Source of the DNA: Bradyrhizobium jicamae
GTDB taxonomy: Bacteria; Pseudomonadota; Alphaproteobacteria; Rhizobiales; Xanthobacteraceae
Length of the DNA: 64,000 nucleotides
Reading direction: 5' to 3'
NCBI RefSeq assembly: GCF_018130695.1
Contig: NZ_JAFCJX010000035.1
Span: forward strand, 27,683 to 91,682
A program made the translations under genes and the position numbers. The notes beneath the pieces were generated by a model. The model did not search any database and had not been told where the DNA came from. It saw only the letters and a program-made list of their open reading frames with translations. Positions 8,379 to 16,314 of the stretch are shown here, piece after piece; within the stretch, counting starts at the first letter, position 1, and every line of letters starts with the position of its first letter.

Positions 8379-9698
8379 ATGACCGCGGCGGCCGCGCATA
8401 TGCCGGTCGCGCTCGGTGCGCCCTCGCCGACCGACGCTGCGACCAACCGCAAGAACATGGCGCTCTTGATCCAGCTGCGCTGGACCGCCGTGATCGGCCA
8501 GGTCGTGACCATCGGCTTCGTGCAGTTGTGGCTCGGCATTGCCCTGCCGCTGGTGCCGATGGCGAGCGTGATCGTGGCGCTGGTCGCGCTCAATCTCGTC
8601 AGCCTCGCCTGGGTCCGCGACCGCGCCGAGATCGGCAGCCGCGGGCTGTTGCTGGCGCTGATGATCGACGTCGCAGCCCTGACCGCGCAGCTTTATCTGG
8701 CCGGCGGCGCCACCAATCCGTTCACCTCGCTGTACCTGCTGCAGGTCACGCTCGGCGCGGTGCTGCTCGATGCCCGCTCGACCTGGTCGCTGGTGGCGCT
8801 GGCCTGCGCCTGCTTCGCCGGGCTCACCGTGGCGTTCCGGCCGCTGGCGCTGCCGAGCTTCAGCGATCCCTTCAGCCTCTACATCATCGGCGCCTTCATC
8901 GGCCTCGTGCTCAATGCCGTGCTGCTGGTCATCTTCGTGACCCGGATCAATCGCAACCTGCGCGACCGCGACGCGCATCTCGCCGCGCTCCGCCAGAACG
9001 CCGCCGAGCACGACCACATCGTCCGGATGGGCCTGCTCGCCTCCGGTGCCGCGCATGAGCTCGGCACGCCGCTCGCCTCACTCTCGGTCATCCTCTCCGA
9101 CTGGCGCCGGATGCCGGCGCTCTCGGCCGACAAGGAGCTGTCGCACGATCTCGGCGAGATGGAGACCTCGCTGCAGCGCTGCAAATCGATCGTGACGGGC
9201 ATCCTGCTCTCGGCCGGCCAGGCGCGCGGCGAAGGCTCCTCACCGACCACGGTCACAGCGTTCCTCGCCGCGCTGGTGGAGGAATGGCGCACAACGCGCC
9301 CGTCGGCGACACTGTATTTCCGCAACGCCTTCGGCAACGATCTGCCGATCGTTTCCGACATCGCGCTGAAGCAGGCGATCTTCAACGTGCTCGACAACGC
9401 CGCCGAAGTCTCGCGGGACTGGATCGAGCTGATGGCCGAGCGCGAGGACGATCGCCTGGTCCTCTCGGTCAGCGACCGTGGCCCCGGCTTCGCCGCGGAG
9501 ATGCTGGCGCATGTCGGAAAACCCTACCAATCGACCAAGGCGCGGCCCGGCAGCGGCCTCGGCCTGTTCCTGGTCGTCAATGTGATCCGCAAGCTCGGCG
9601 GCGTGGTGACGGCGCGCAACCGGCGGGACATCGGCGCCATCGTCCGGCTCGAGCTGCCGCTGTCGACGCTTGCGATCGGAGACGGTCTCGATGGATGA
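8379..9698 (+). CDS. regS: Redox-responsive sensor histidine kinase, RegB/PrrB/ActS family
   Basis: Membrane histidine kinase of 439 residues. Six hydrophobic segments precede residue 190 and contain GGATNPF (109-115), the GGxxNPF quinone-binding motif of RegB. The phospho-acceptor box is AAHELGTPLAS with His226, the RegB-type H-box. A cysteine (Cys268, in LQRCKSIVTGIL) lies where RegB carries its redox-active cysteine. N and G boxes follow (FNVLDNAAE; SDRGPGF; GSGLGLFLV). It senses the redox state of the quinone pool and phosphorylates RegR; in B. diazoefficiens RegSR controls nif and respiratory genes. The ATG at 8379 lies after the SURF1 stop; an earlier ATG at 8325 overlaps SURF1. Confidence 0.94.
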   Translation: MTAAAAHMPVALGAPSPTDAATNRKNMALLIQLRWTAVIGQVVTIGFVQLWLGIALPLVPMASVIVALVALNLVSLAWVRDRAEIGSRGLLLALMIDVAALTAQLYLAGGATNPFTSLYLLQVTLGAVLLDARSTWSLVALACACFAGLTVAFRPLALPSFSDPFSLYIIGAFIGLVLNAVLLVIFVTRINRNLRDRDAHLAALRQNAAEHDHIVRMGLLASGAAHELGTPLASLSVILSDWRRMPALSADKELSHDLGEMETSLQRCKSIVTGILLSAGQARGEGSSPTTVTAFLAALVEEWRTTRPSATLYFRNAFGNDLPIVSDIALKQAIFNVLDNAAEVSRDWIELMAEREDDRLVLSVSDRGPGFAAEMLAHVGKPYQSTKARPGSGLGLFLVVNVIRKLGGVVTARNRRDIGAIVRLELPLSTLAIGDGLDG

Positions 9699-10224
9699 GC
9701 GCCAGCTCCTGATCGTCGAGGACGACGCCGGCTTCGCCCGCACGCTGAAACGCTCCTTCGAGCGGCGCGGCTACGGCGTCGCGGTCGCCACGTCGCTGGA
9801 AGAGGTCCGCAAGCTGCTGGACGAGCAATCGCCCGGCTATGCCGTGGTCGACCTCAAGCTCGCCGGCGGCGCCTCGGGGCTGGCTTGTGTCGAGGCGTTG
9901 CACGGGCACGATCCGGAGATGCTGATCGTCGTGCTCACGGGTTTCGCCAGCATCGCCACCGCCGTCGAAGCGATCAAGCTCGGCGCCTGCCACTATCTGG
10001 CAAAGCCGTCCAACACCGACGACATCGAGGCCGCCTTCCAGAAGGCACAGGGCAATGCCGACATCGAAGTCGCCGCGCGTCCGACCTCGATCAAGACGCT
10101 GGAATGGGAACGCATCCACCAGACCCTGATCGAGACCGACTTCAACATCTCCGAGGCCGCGCGCCGGCTCGGCATGCATCGGCGGACGCTGGCGCGGAAG
10201 CTCGAGAAGCGGCAAGTGAAGTGA
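9691..10224 (+). CDS. regR: Response regulator, RegA/PrrA/ActR/RegR family
   Basis: Two-domain transcription factor of 177 residues. The receiver domain has the acidic pair Asp11-Asp12, phospho-acceptor Asp54 (AVVDLKLAGG), Thr83 and Lys105. A short linker leads to a Fis-type helix-turn-helix at the extreme C-terminus (ISEAARRLGMHRRTLARKL), the near-invariant RegA recognition helix. It overlaps the regS 3' end by 8 bases, and GGAG precedes the ATG, so sensor and regulator are co-translated. Known family targets include terminal oxidases, which makes regulation of the upstream cyo operon plausible but not shown by sequence. Confidence 0.95.
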   Translation: MDERQLLIVEDDAGFARTLKRSFERRGYGVAVATSLEEVRKLLDEQSPGYAVVDLKLAGGASGLACVEALHGHDPEMLIVVLTGFASIATAVEAIKLGACHYLAKPSNTDDIEAAFQKAQGNADIEVAARPTSIKTLEWERIHQTLIETDFNISEAARRLGMHRRTLARKLEKRQVK

Positions 10225-10241
10225 GTACACTGCCGGAGATC

Positions 10242-10892
10242 CTACGTAACCCTCGCCGCCGGCGATCGTCCGACCGGCATCAACTCATATGGCGGCTTCC
10301 AGCCCGGCAGTGACGCGAGGCGCTGGCGCCAGGCATGGATGGCGGGAAACGTCGTCTCGATATCGAAGCCGGTCTCTTCCTTGGGATAGTAGATGTAGCC
10401 GGCCAACGAAAAATCCACGATCGTCAGCCGATCGCCGAGCATGTAGGGGCGATCGACGAGATGCTTCTCGACGATCGCGCAGGATGACACCACACGCGCA
10501 CGCAGGAACGCCAGCACCGCCGGATGCACCGGCTCCGGCGTCAACGCGTTCTGAAAGCGGTGCATCGCATAGTTCGCGGTGAATTTGTGATTGTCGAACA
10601 TCAGCCAGCGCAGCACGTCGAAACGGTCCGCAGCATTGGCCGCGAAATGGCCGGTCGTCTCGGCAAGCCAGATCAGGATCGCACCTGACTGCGACATCAG
10701 GCGGCCGTCAACCTCGAGCACCGGCACCTCGCCCATGAGATTGGTCTCGGCGCGCCACGTGGCATCGCGGGTCTGGCCGCCGGCGAAATCCACCCCGACC
10801 GGCTCCCAGTCGAGCCCGGCGCAATTCAGATACAGCGCCAGCTTGTAGGAATTGCCGGACCCACCCACGCAATGCAGCCGGTATCGCGCCAT
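10242..10892 (-). CDS. Glutathione S-transferase family protein
   Basis: Cytosolic GST-like enzyme of 216 residues. The N-terminal thioredoxin fold (MARYRLHCVGGSGNSYK) keeps the glutathione-binding elements GEVPVLEVDG (cis-proline) and SQSGAILIWLAE (Ser of the SNAIL-type motif). The helical C-terminal domain includes the N-capping box in GDRLTIVDFSLAGY. The catalytic residue is probably the Ser/Asn of GGSGNS, as in beta/theta-like bacterial GSTs. It is convergent with regR, with 17 bases between stops. The substrate cannot be inferred from context. Confidence 0.9.
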   Translation of the reverse strand: MARYRLHCVGGSGNSYKLALYLNCAGLDWEPVGVDFAGGQTRDATWRAETNLMGEVPVLEVDGRLMSQSGAILIWLAETTGHFAANAADRFDVLRWLMFDNHKFTANYAMHRFQNALTPEPVHPAVLAFLRARVVSSCAIVEKHLVDRPYMLGDRLTIVDFSLAGYIYYPKEETGFDIETTFPAIHAWRQRLASLPGWKPPYELMPVGRSPAARVT

Positions 10893-11006
10893 GTTGGACC
10901 TCGCGCTGATGTCGCATCATCGGCGCGGATTGTGGCTGAGGGCTGCTGACAGCATGGTGTCAGCAGCCGCACAACCCGGAATTCCCGCGATGGTCCCGTT
11001 CGATGA

Positions 11007-11387
11007 TCACTGCGTGAGGTTGACGTTCCACGTATGCGCCTTGATCCGCAAGGCGCGCCCTTCCCTCTCGGCGATCAGCAGGAAGTTTCCGCTGATATCC
11101 ACCGTCTGCTTGTCGGGCAGGTTGACGTTCCCGGTCCACGTCCCCTGCTCCCACACGACGGCTCCATCAGCCGAGCAGCGCCCCTGCTGGATTTCCAGGT
11201 GATTCCAGATCTTGGTTGCAACTTCGCCCCACGCTTCGATGCTGTCCCGGCCGCTGACGCTCGGCTGCCCGGCCGGTACAAGAACCGCGTCCTTGCAGAA
11301 CAAGGCCGCCCAACGGTGCGCGTCGTGGGCATTGACCGTCTCGACGAATTTCGAATTCAAGTCAGCAAACGCCTGTGAAACATCCAT
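11007..11387 (-). CDS. NTF2/SnoaL-like fold protein (DUF4440-like)
   Basis: Small alpha+beta barrel protein of 126 residues. The pattern FVETVNAHDAHRWAALFCKDAVLVPAG, then GRDSIEAW and WEQGTWTGNV, is typical of SnoaL-like/SgcJ-type NTF2-fold proteins. These act as small hydrolases, isomerases or ligand-binding subunits. The ATG at 11387 is preceded by GGGAGGCGAGG, a strong ribosome site, so an in-frame extension to 11477 is unlikely. No signal peptide is visible. Neighbours give no clue to the substrate. Confidence 0.75.
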   Translation of the reverse strand: MDVSQAFADLNSKFVETVNAHDAHRWAALFCKDAVLVPAGQPSVSGRDSIEAWGEVATKIWNHLEIQQGRCSADGAVVWEQGTWTGNVNLPDKQTVDISGNFLLIAEREGRALRIKAHTWNVNLTQ

Positions 11388-11885
11388 CCTCGCCTCCCGA
11401 ATATGCGATGAGATTTTGCGATGAGACTTGCCATTTCCAGATGCGTGGTGACGATCACACCGACGCGTACCGCACACGGCGGACTGCGTCTGTGATGGTC
11501 ACGCGGCGAGAGCTTACTCCTGCCGAACGGCGCCGTCAGCTTGCATTGTCCAACCATCAGCGGAACGCAATCGTTGGTCCGCGTTTGAAACGCGAGAGCC
11601 GCTCTGTCGCGCTGGCGAAGACCGCAACGACCTTGGTTGGCAACGGAATCCGGTATCATGATGCGCGCACATCGCGGCTCGCGCCGAATGGGCCGATGTC
11701 TGTGTAGCCGCCGTACAACATCCGCCATGTTTCGTCGCCGGGAACAGATCTCGGGACTTCAAACAACCGAAGAGTTCTGGAATCGTGGCCTGACCGGGCT
11801 GGAAGTATTGCATTGCACGGACGCTCAATTTTCCCGGACACAGGCCGCAGCGCGCAACGCCTGCGGCCTTTTTCATTGTCCGTCC
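11388..11885. other. Intergenic stretch without a convincing gene
   Basis: About 500 bases of lower G+C than the surroundings. Short open frames on both strands lack ribosome sites and family features. The only clear signal is a rho-independent terminator at 11842-11874, which implies that something upstream on the plus strand is transcribed, perhaps a small RNA. Confidence 0.5.
11842..11874 (+). terminator. Rho-independent terminator with no gene upstream
   Basis: AGGCCGCAG and CTGCGGCCT form a perfect 9-base stem around a 10-base loop and run directly into TTTTTC on the plus strand. The nearest upstream plus-strand gene is regR, more than 1.6 kb away, so the terminator has no obvious coding partner. 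Confidence 0.7.
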
Positions 11886-11990
11886 TAGAGCATGATCCGG
11901 AAAAGTGTGAAGCGGTTTTCCGAAAAGATCATGCTCAAACAAGGAGCTAAAGGCGCGATGACGATTCAACCCAATCTCATCGCGCTTTAG
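11886..11990. repeat. Dispersed double-hairpin repeat (AGCATGATCC family), copy 1
   Basis: The first hairpin pairs GAGCATGATC with GATCATGCTC, with an inner CGGAAAA/TTTTCCG stem. The second pairs CTAAAGGCGCGATGA with TCATCGCGCTTTAG. A nearly identical full copy is at 13138-13241, and shorter or reversed copies are at 44892-44942 and 56298-56380. Confidence 0.9.
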
Positions 11991-12225
11991 CAAAATCGAT
12001 CCACGTGCAAATCACCGTACCGGGAAGACCGCGCAAGCTCTCGCAATTCGACGGTGAGTGTGGGTACCCCTTTGGCAGTATTCCGCTGCCTGCCCCAATT
12101 TGCTCCTGTCGGCGTCCTAATACGGACAACGGCCATCGCCATGGGCGGCCACGACGGCGCATCCATCATCAGGCTGCACGTGCGTGCCGGTGAGAACCAT
12201 CTGCCAGTCCGATGCGGAGCACCAC

Positions 12226-13140
12226 ATGGAGTCCACTCCGAACGACAAGCTCACGGAAGAGCAGGTTGCGAGCCTGGAGGAGCAGCTCGTGAACCTGGCG
12301 CGCGCCAGGGTGAGTCCTTCGGACAGGCCGCCAGGCGTCACGGCGTCTCGCGCCCCGACGGCAACGCATCACCGCCCGCTGGAGTTACGTTCCCTCGCGT
12401 TTGCCGGTGCGCTGCTGGCCGCAGCCGTCGGTCTCGCAACCTGGTGGTGGTCGTCCCCCGCTCCCAAGCCGAAGACGGCAGCCCCGGAAGCGACGACCGT
12501 GCAGCTGGCTGCAAAAGAAGACGTCACGCCGACTGCCGCGCCTGCACCTTCGGAGTCGATGCAACAGCTCGAGGCGACTGCGCGTGATCTCGCCGCCTTG
12601 AAGCAGACCGTCGAACAGCTGCAGGCGAGGCAGGATCAATTGATCCGCGACAACCAAGCCGTCGCAAACCAGCTCAAGGCGAGCCAGGACGAGATGGCCC
12701 GCAACAACAGCAATGTGCTCGACCAGCTCAGGGCAACCCAGATGCAAATGGAGCGCGCGAACGCTGCCGTCACCGAGCGGCTCAACGCCAGCCAGGAACA
12801 AATCCAGGGGCAACTGGCCCGCGTCATGTCGAATGCTCCGGAGCCAAGGGCAGCACCCGACGCGCCAAAGGCAATAGCCGACGAGCCGAAGGTACCCCCC
12901 GGGCAACCGAGCACGATGCCCGAACAGCCGAGCGCAATGCCCCAGGAGCCGAGCGCGACGCCTCAAGAACCAGGCCTGACGTCCGAAGCACCAAGGGTGA
13001 TGCCCGGGACACCGCTGCCGCGTCCACGGCCGACGAGTTTTGCTCAGGCAAGCAGGCCGGCAGCGCCGCAACAGGAAACTGCGCGGCCGCGCCCCAGGCA
13101 GCCGCAACTGTCATGGCCATGGTCACAACAGGGACGCTAG
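12226..13140 (+). CDS. Single-pass membrane protein with coiled coil and proline-rich tail, unknown function
   Basis: 304 residues. A cytoplasmic head (MESTPNDKLTEEQVASLEEQ) of about 50 residues is followed by one membrane helix near residues 57-77 (LAFAGALLAAAVGLATWWW). Then comes a long predicted coiled coil, with repeated NQLKASQDEMARNNSNVLDQ-like heptads between about 100 and 205, and a tail with tandem MPEQPS/MPQEPS/TPQEPG repeats ending in arginine and proline. I do not recognise a named family. Similar TM-coiled-coil-Pro proteins are usually tethering or envelope-spanning. The ATG at 12226 is chosen; a GTG-type start upstream adds 14 unlikely residues. Its TAG stop is the first three bases of a dispersed repeat. 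Confidence 0.75.
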   Translation: MESTPNDKLTEEQVASLEEQLVNLARARVSPSDRPPGVTASRAPTATHHRPLELRSLAFAGALLAAAVGLATWWWSSPAPKPKTAAPEATTVQLAAKEDVTPTAAPAPSESMQQLEATARDLAALKQTVEQLQARQDQLIRDNQAVANQLKASQDEMARNNSNVLDQLRATQMQMERANAAVTERLNASQEQIQGQLARVMSNAPEPRAAPDAPKAIADEPKVPPGQPSTMPEQPSAMPQEPSATPQEPGLTSEAPRVMPGTPLPRPRPTSFAQASRPAAPQQETARPRPRQPQLSWPWSQQGR

Positions 13141-13241
13141 AGCATGATCCGGAAAAGTGTGAAGCGGTTTTCCGAAAAGATCATGCTGATAGAACGAGCT
13201 AAAGCGTGATGACGATTTAACCTAATCTCATCGCGCTTTAG
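13138..13241. repeat. Dispersed double-hairpin repeat (AGCATGATCC family), copy 2
   Basis: Same orientation and architecture as the copy at 11886, with one difference cluster in the spacer (GATAGAACGAGC). Its first bases, TAG, are the stop codon of the upstream gene. The other end abuts a transposase remnant. Confidence 0.9.
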
Positions 13242-13242
13242 G

Positions 13243-13390
13243 GCGTGGGCTGATAACGCGCGGCACAGCCATAGCCGGATAGACGCGAATGGACGAAGAC
13301 AGGATAATTCCCGCAAGCCTGTCGTAGCGCGTCGTCATACGACAATTGCTTGATCCTGTTGAAGAACCGCTCGAGTGATTGCGAGCGCGA
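13243..13390 (-). pseudogene. Decayed C-terminal fragment of an IS5-type transposase
   Basis: Reading the minus strand gives SLERFFNRIKQ in one frame, RMTTRYDRLAG in the next and ASIRLWLCRA in the third. In order these match the end of IS5-family transposases (ERFFNKIKQ / RRIATRYDKLA / NYLAF / LASIRIWLR). The frames change at least twice over about 130 bases, so it is a non-functional remnant. No terminal inverted repeats or target duplication could be identified. Confidence 0.7.
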
Positions 13391-13636
13391 TAATGGGACG
13401 GACTGAAGCAGATCGGATCGCTACGATTGCTTTTCGGGGGATGTTGGCCTACGCGCCTTCTTCTTGGCGTGTTCTCGCTTCCGAGCAGGCCTCGGTCGGA
13501 CGCTTACGGGGTAGAAGCGGACGCCACCCAGCCGACCAATCTCCGCTGAAACCGTCGAAAATGACCCACAGCGGACTTGCTCTTGCCCGGGCGCGTGTTC
13601 GCGCAACCAGTCGGCTCCATCCGCGCTGCGCTCGCT

Positions 13637-13665
13637 GAAAACCCCCGCAACGTGCGGGGGTTTTC
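13637..13665. terminator. Bidirectional rho-independent terminator
   Basis: GAAAACCCCCGCA and TGCGGGGGTTTTC form a perfect 13-base stem around ACG, with T-tracts on both strands. It lies 73 bases beyond the 3' end of the minus-strand beta-helix gene and most likely ends that transcript. The bases between 13391 and 13637 show no gene I can support. Confidence 0.85.
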
Positions 13666-13737
13666 ATATCTGCAGCATCGCGGTCGTACGGCGGTCAGCC
13701 GCGACATTCGGTCAGTCGCAGCTTCACGCGGGCGGAA

Positions 13738-14679
13738 CTACTGCAAGGCGTAAGTTCCTGAAAAAGTACCGTTGGTGCCGTTGCCTTGAACCGTATTGCC
13801 ACCGCCCGAGAGCAAAAGGCCTCCGCTCCCTGCGGCGACACCGGTGCCGTTACCGGTGATCTCCGAGTTCTTCACGCGAACCGTGACGCCCGGACCAAGC
13901 GAGCGGATTCCGAATCGATTATTGGCGGATATCGAGTTCGTGACCAAAACGCCGATAGGGGCTCCACCGCTCGGCGTAGTGGCAACAATTGCGTCCTGCG
14001 AGTTATCCGACATCACGCTGTCAGCGATCGTCATGTTGATGCCGCCGCTGCTGCCGGTGCCGTCGGCTGCGATGCCAAAGACATTCTTGCTGACGCTGAC
14101 CCGCTTCAAGACGACTTGGGCGGTTCCGCCCGATTGAGGGTTCACCACGATGCCTCCGCCCGTCGAACCGCTGCCGTTGTTGCTCAACTGGCTGTCGGTC
14201 ACCATCAGCCTTGAACCGGAGGCTATGGGCCGGAACCTGATTCCGACGGCAGCCGCCGAGGTGAAATTCTCGATGAGGCAATTCTCGACGATCAGCGCTG
14301 CGCCGTCGACAAAATCAATGCCGGGGATGTCATAGAAATTACCGCCGTTGATCGACAGATTGCGAATCCGCACGATAATGCCGGCTCCCTGCACCTGGAG
14401 AGCAGTGCTTGACGCGGCCGTGCCGGCACAGTCGATGGTCAGCGATCTGTCAATTGTACCACCCCCGATGATGGCGGAATCGACACAATTGATTTCGCCG
14501 CCTGAGACCGTTGCGGCGACAGCGTTCCCAATGCTGGAACATGGGGCTGCCTGGGTGCATGCGGTGCCGCTTCCTGCGCCCGACACATAACTCCTGGATT
14601 GCAGCGCCTGCGCCGGCGCTGCGGCCAGCAACGCGAGCGCGGCCGTAACGCCGAAAAACAAAAGTCCGGTCCTGGTCAT
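13738..14679 (-). CDS. Secreted right-handed beta-helix protein, unknown function
   Basis: 313 residues with a clear signal peptide (MTRTGLLFFGVTAALALLAAAPAQA, cut before LQSRS). After an N-terminal cap with CTQAAPCSSIGNAV, the chain shows repeated rungs of the form IVRIRNLSINGG, LIVENCLIENF, LMVTDSQLSNNG, VVLKRVSVSKN and VRVKNSEITGNGTGV, the pattern of right-handed parallel beta-helices (pectate-lyase-like or NosD-like). No catalytic residues of a polysaccharide lyase are recognisable. Two cysteine pairs near the start may form disulphides. It is probably exported to the periplasm or cell surface; the ligand is unknown. A strong terminator follows the gene. Confidence 0.8.
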   Translation of the reverse strand: MTRTGLLFFGVTAALALLAAAPAQALQSRSYVSGAGSGTACTQAAPCSSIGNAVAATVSGGEINCVDSAIIGGGTIDRSLTIDCAGTAASSTALQVQGAGIIVRIRNLSINGGNFYDIPGIDFVDGAALIVENCLIENFTSAAAVGIRFRPIASGSRLMVTDSQLSNNGSGSTGGGIVVNPQSGGTAQVVLKRVSVSKNVFGIAADGTGSSGGINMTIADSVMSDNSQDAIVATTPSGGAPIGVLVTNSISANNRFGIRSLGPGVTVRVKNSEITGNGTGVAAGSGGLLLSGGGNTVQGNGTNGTFSGTYALQ

Positions 14680-14787
14680 GACGAGCCCCCTCTACGGATA
14701 GATGAAATGAAATTCCTGTCTTTCCCGGCGAAAGGCCGCGCAAGATCGATCCGCAGCAGCGTGCGACCCGACTCCGCGCGCCGGACT

Positions 14788-16200
14788 TCAACGCGCTGCC
14801 GTGTGGGGTAGCGATGCCGTCGGCTTGATATTCTGGTTGAGGCGGAAGAAATTGGTCGGATCGTATTTGTTCTTGAGCACGGCCAACCGCGCATAGTTCT
14901 CGCCATAGGCTTCGCGGACACGGTCCTCGCCCTCATCGCCGAGATTGTTGGCGTAGACGCCGCCGGTCGAATAAGGCCTGACGGCGCTCCACAGCTCGCG
15001 CGCCCAATGCATGTTCGCGCCGTCATCGGCCGGATCGTCCCAGATCGCGATCGGAAAGCAGTCGAACGCTGCATCGCGGTTTGCGTAGGGCGATTCGGGC
15101 GTTGGAACCCGCGCGATTGCGCCGCCGACGTGCTGGAAAACCAGTAACGACGAGGCGTTGGGCGCTGTCGCATAGGCGTCGAGCAGCGCGTCGATCGCGC
15201 CCGCACTGATCTCGCGCAGGAACTGCGCCTTCCAGTAATAGCGACGTCCTCGCGGAAACAGGGCGTCGCCTCCCGACTGAATCGCAAGATAAGGGACAGT
15301 TGCGAGGCTGGTCTCGGCGGGCGAGCCGAACTTAACCATCGGTGACAGGGCGCGCTCACCGTCATGATGCGAACCGACATAGCAACCGGTGATGCTGAAG
15401 AACCGGTCGCCGGACGGCAACGTTACAAGGGCTGCATCGACGTTGACCTCATCGGCCGCGTTGCGGGCGAATTCATCATAGAACTGCATGGCCTCGCGCG
15501 CCTGATCGTACGGATGAAGCGCCGACGCGACCAGCAAAGAAGTGCCGATGGAATGGAGCCGGTATTCGAACGCAGTCACGATGCCAAAATTGCCGCCGCC
15601 ACCTCGCAAGCCCCAGAACAGATCGGGGTGTTCGGTCGCGCTGGCCTTCAAGATCTTTCCCTCGGCTGTCACCACTTCGGCGGCAATCAGGTTGTCGCAG
15701 GTCAGCCCGTATTTGCGTCCGAGCTTGCCGAAGCCGCCACCGAGCGTGAGCCCGGCGATGCCGGTATCGCTGTTGATGCCCATGGTGGTCGCCAGGCCGT
15801 GCGCCTGCGTGGCGCGATCGAATTCGCCCAGATCGACGCCGGCCTCCGCGCGCGCTGTCCGACGGACCGGATCGACCTCGATGCGTTTCATTCGCGACAG
15901 GTCGATGACCATGCCGCCGTCGCAGACCGACAGGCCAGCGACATTATGGCCTCCGCTGCGAACCGCCACCGGGAACGCGCCGGATTTCGCTGCTATCACG
16001 GCCTCAACCACATCCTGGGCATCCGCGCAGTAGGCGATCATGGCCGGCTTCTTGTCGATAGCACCGTTCCAGACCTTGCGCGCCTCGTCGTAGCCGGCGT
16101 TCCCCCTGAGGACGACATTGCCCTTGAGCCGTAGCTGTGGGGTGGACCGAGGTTCGGAGTGCGATTTGCCCGTCAAGTGATCATATGTCTGCCGCTGCAT
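14788..16200 (-). CDS. FAD-binding oxidoreductase, berberine-bridge-enzyme type
   Basis: 470-residue flavoprotein oxidase of the PCMH/BBE family. The FAD-binding PCMH domain shows VAVRSGGHNVAGLS with His85, the residue that anchors FAD covalently, then GLTLGGGFGKLGRKYGL and LFWGLRGGGGNFGIVT. The C-terminal BBE motif is present as REAYGENYARLAVLKNKYDP followed by NFFRLNQNI. No cysteine occurs in the GGGFG loop, so the flavin is probably linked once, not twice. Family members oxidise sugars, alkaloids or alcohols with oxygen. It is divergently oriented from the winged-helix/TPR regulator at 16315, which may control it. Confidence 0.9.
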   Translation of the reverse strand: MQRQTYDHLTGKSHSEPRSTPQLRLKGNVVLRGNAGYDEARKVWNGAIDKKPAMIAYCADAQDVVEAVIAAKSGAFPVAVRSGGHNVAGLSVCDGGMVIDLSRMKRIEVDPVRRTARAEAGVDLGEFDRATQAHGLATTMGINSDTGIAGLTLGGGFGKLGRKYGLTCDNLIAAEVVTAEGKILKASATEHPDLFWGLRGGGGNFGIVTAFEYRLHSIGTSLLVASALHPYDQAREAMQFYDEFARNAADEVNVDAALVTLPSGDRFFSITGCYVGSHHDGERALSPMVKFGSPAETSLATVPYLAIQSGGDALFPRGRRYYWKAQFLREISAGAIDALLDAYATAPNASSLLVFQHVGGAIARVPTPESPYANRDAAFDCFPIAIWDDPADDGANMHWARELWSAVRPYSTGGVYANNLGDEGEDRVREAYGENYARLAVLKNKYDPTNFFRLNQNIKPTASLPHTAAR

Positions 16201-16314
16201 TCGATTAGCTCCGTGCCACCAATGCCCATGCGGTCATCTCACGGAGCGCCAAATCGAGTCCTGAATCCGATCGGAAAAAGTTGCAAAATTCGCTAAAAAT
16301 GGTGTCTCTAGGCG

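Noticed and set aside
11514..11993. Minus-strand frame encoding EHDLFGKPLHTFPDHAL
   Set aside because: That peptide is the translation of the dispersed hairpin repeat, and the frame lacks a ribosome site; the same peptide appears at the 56298 copy.
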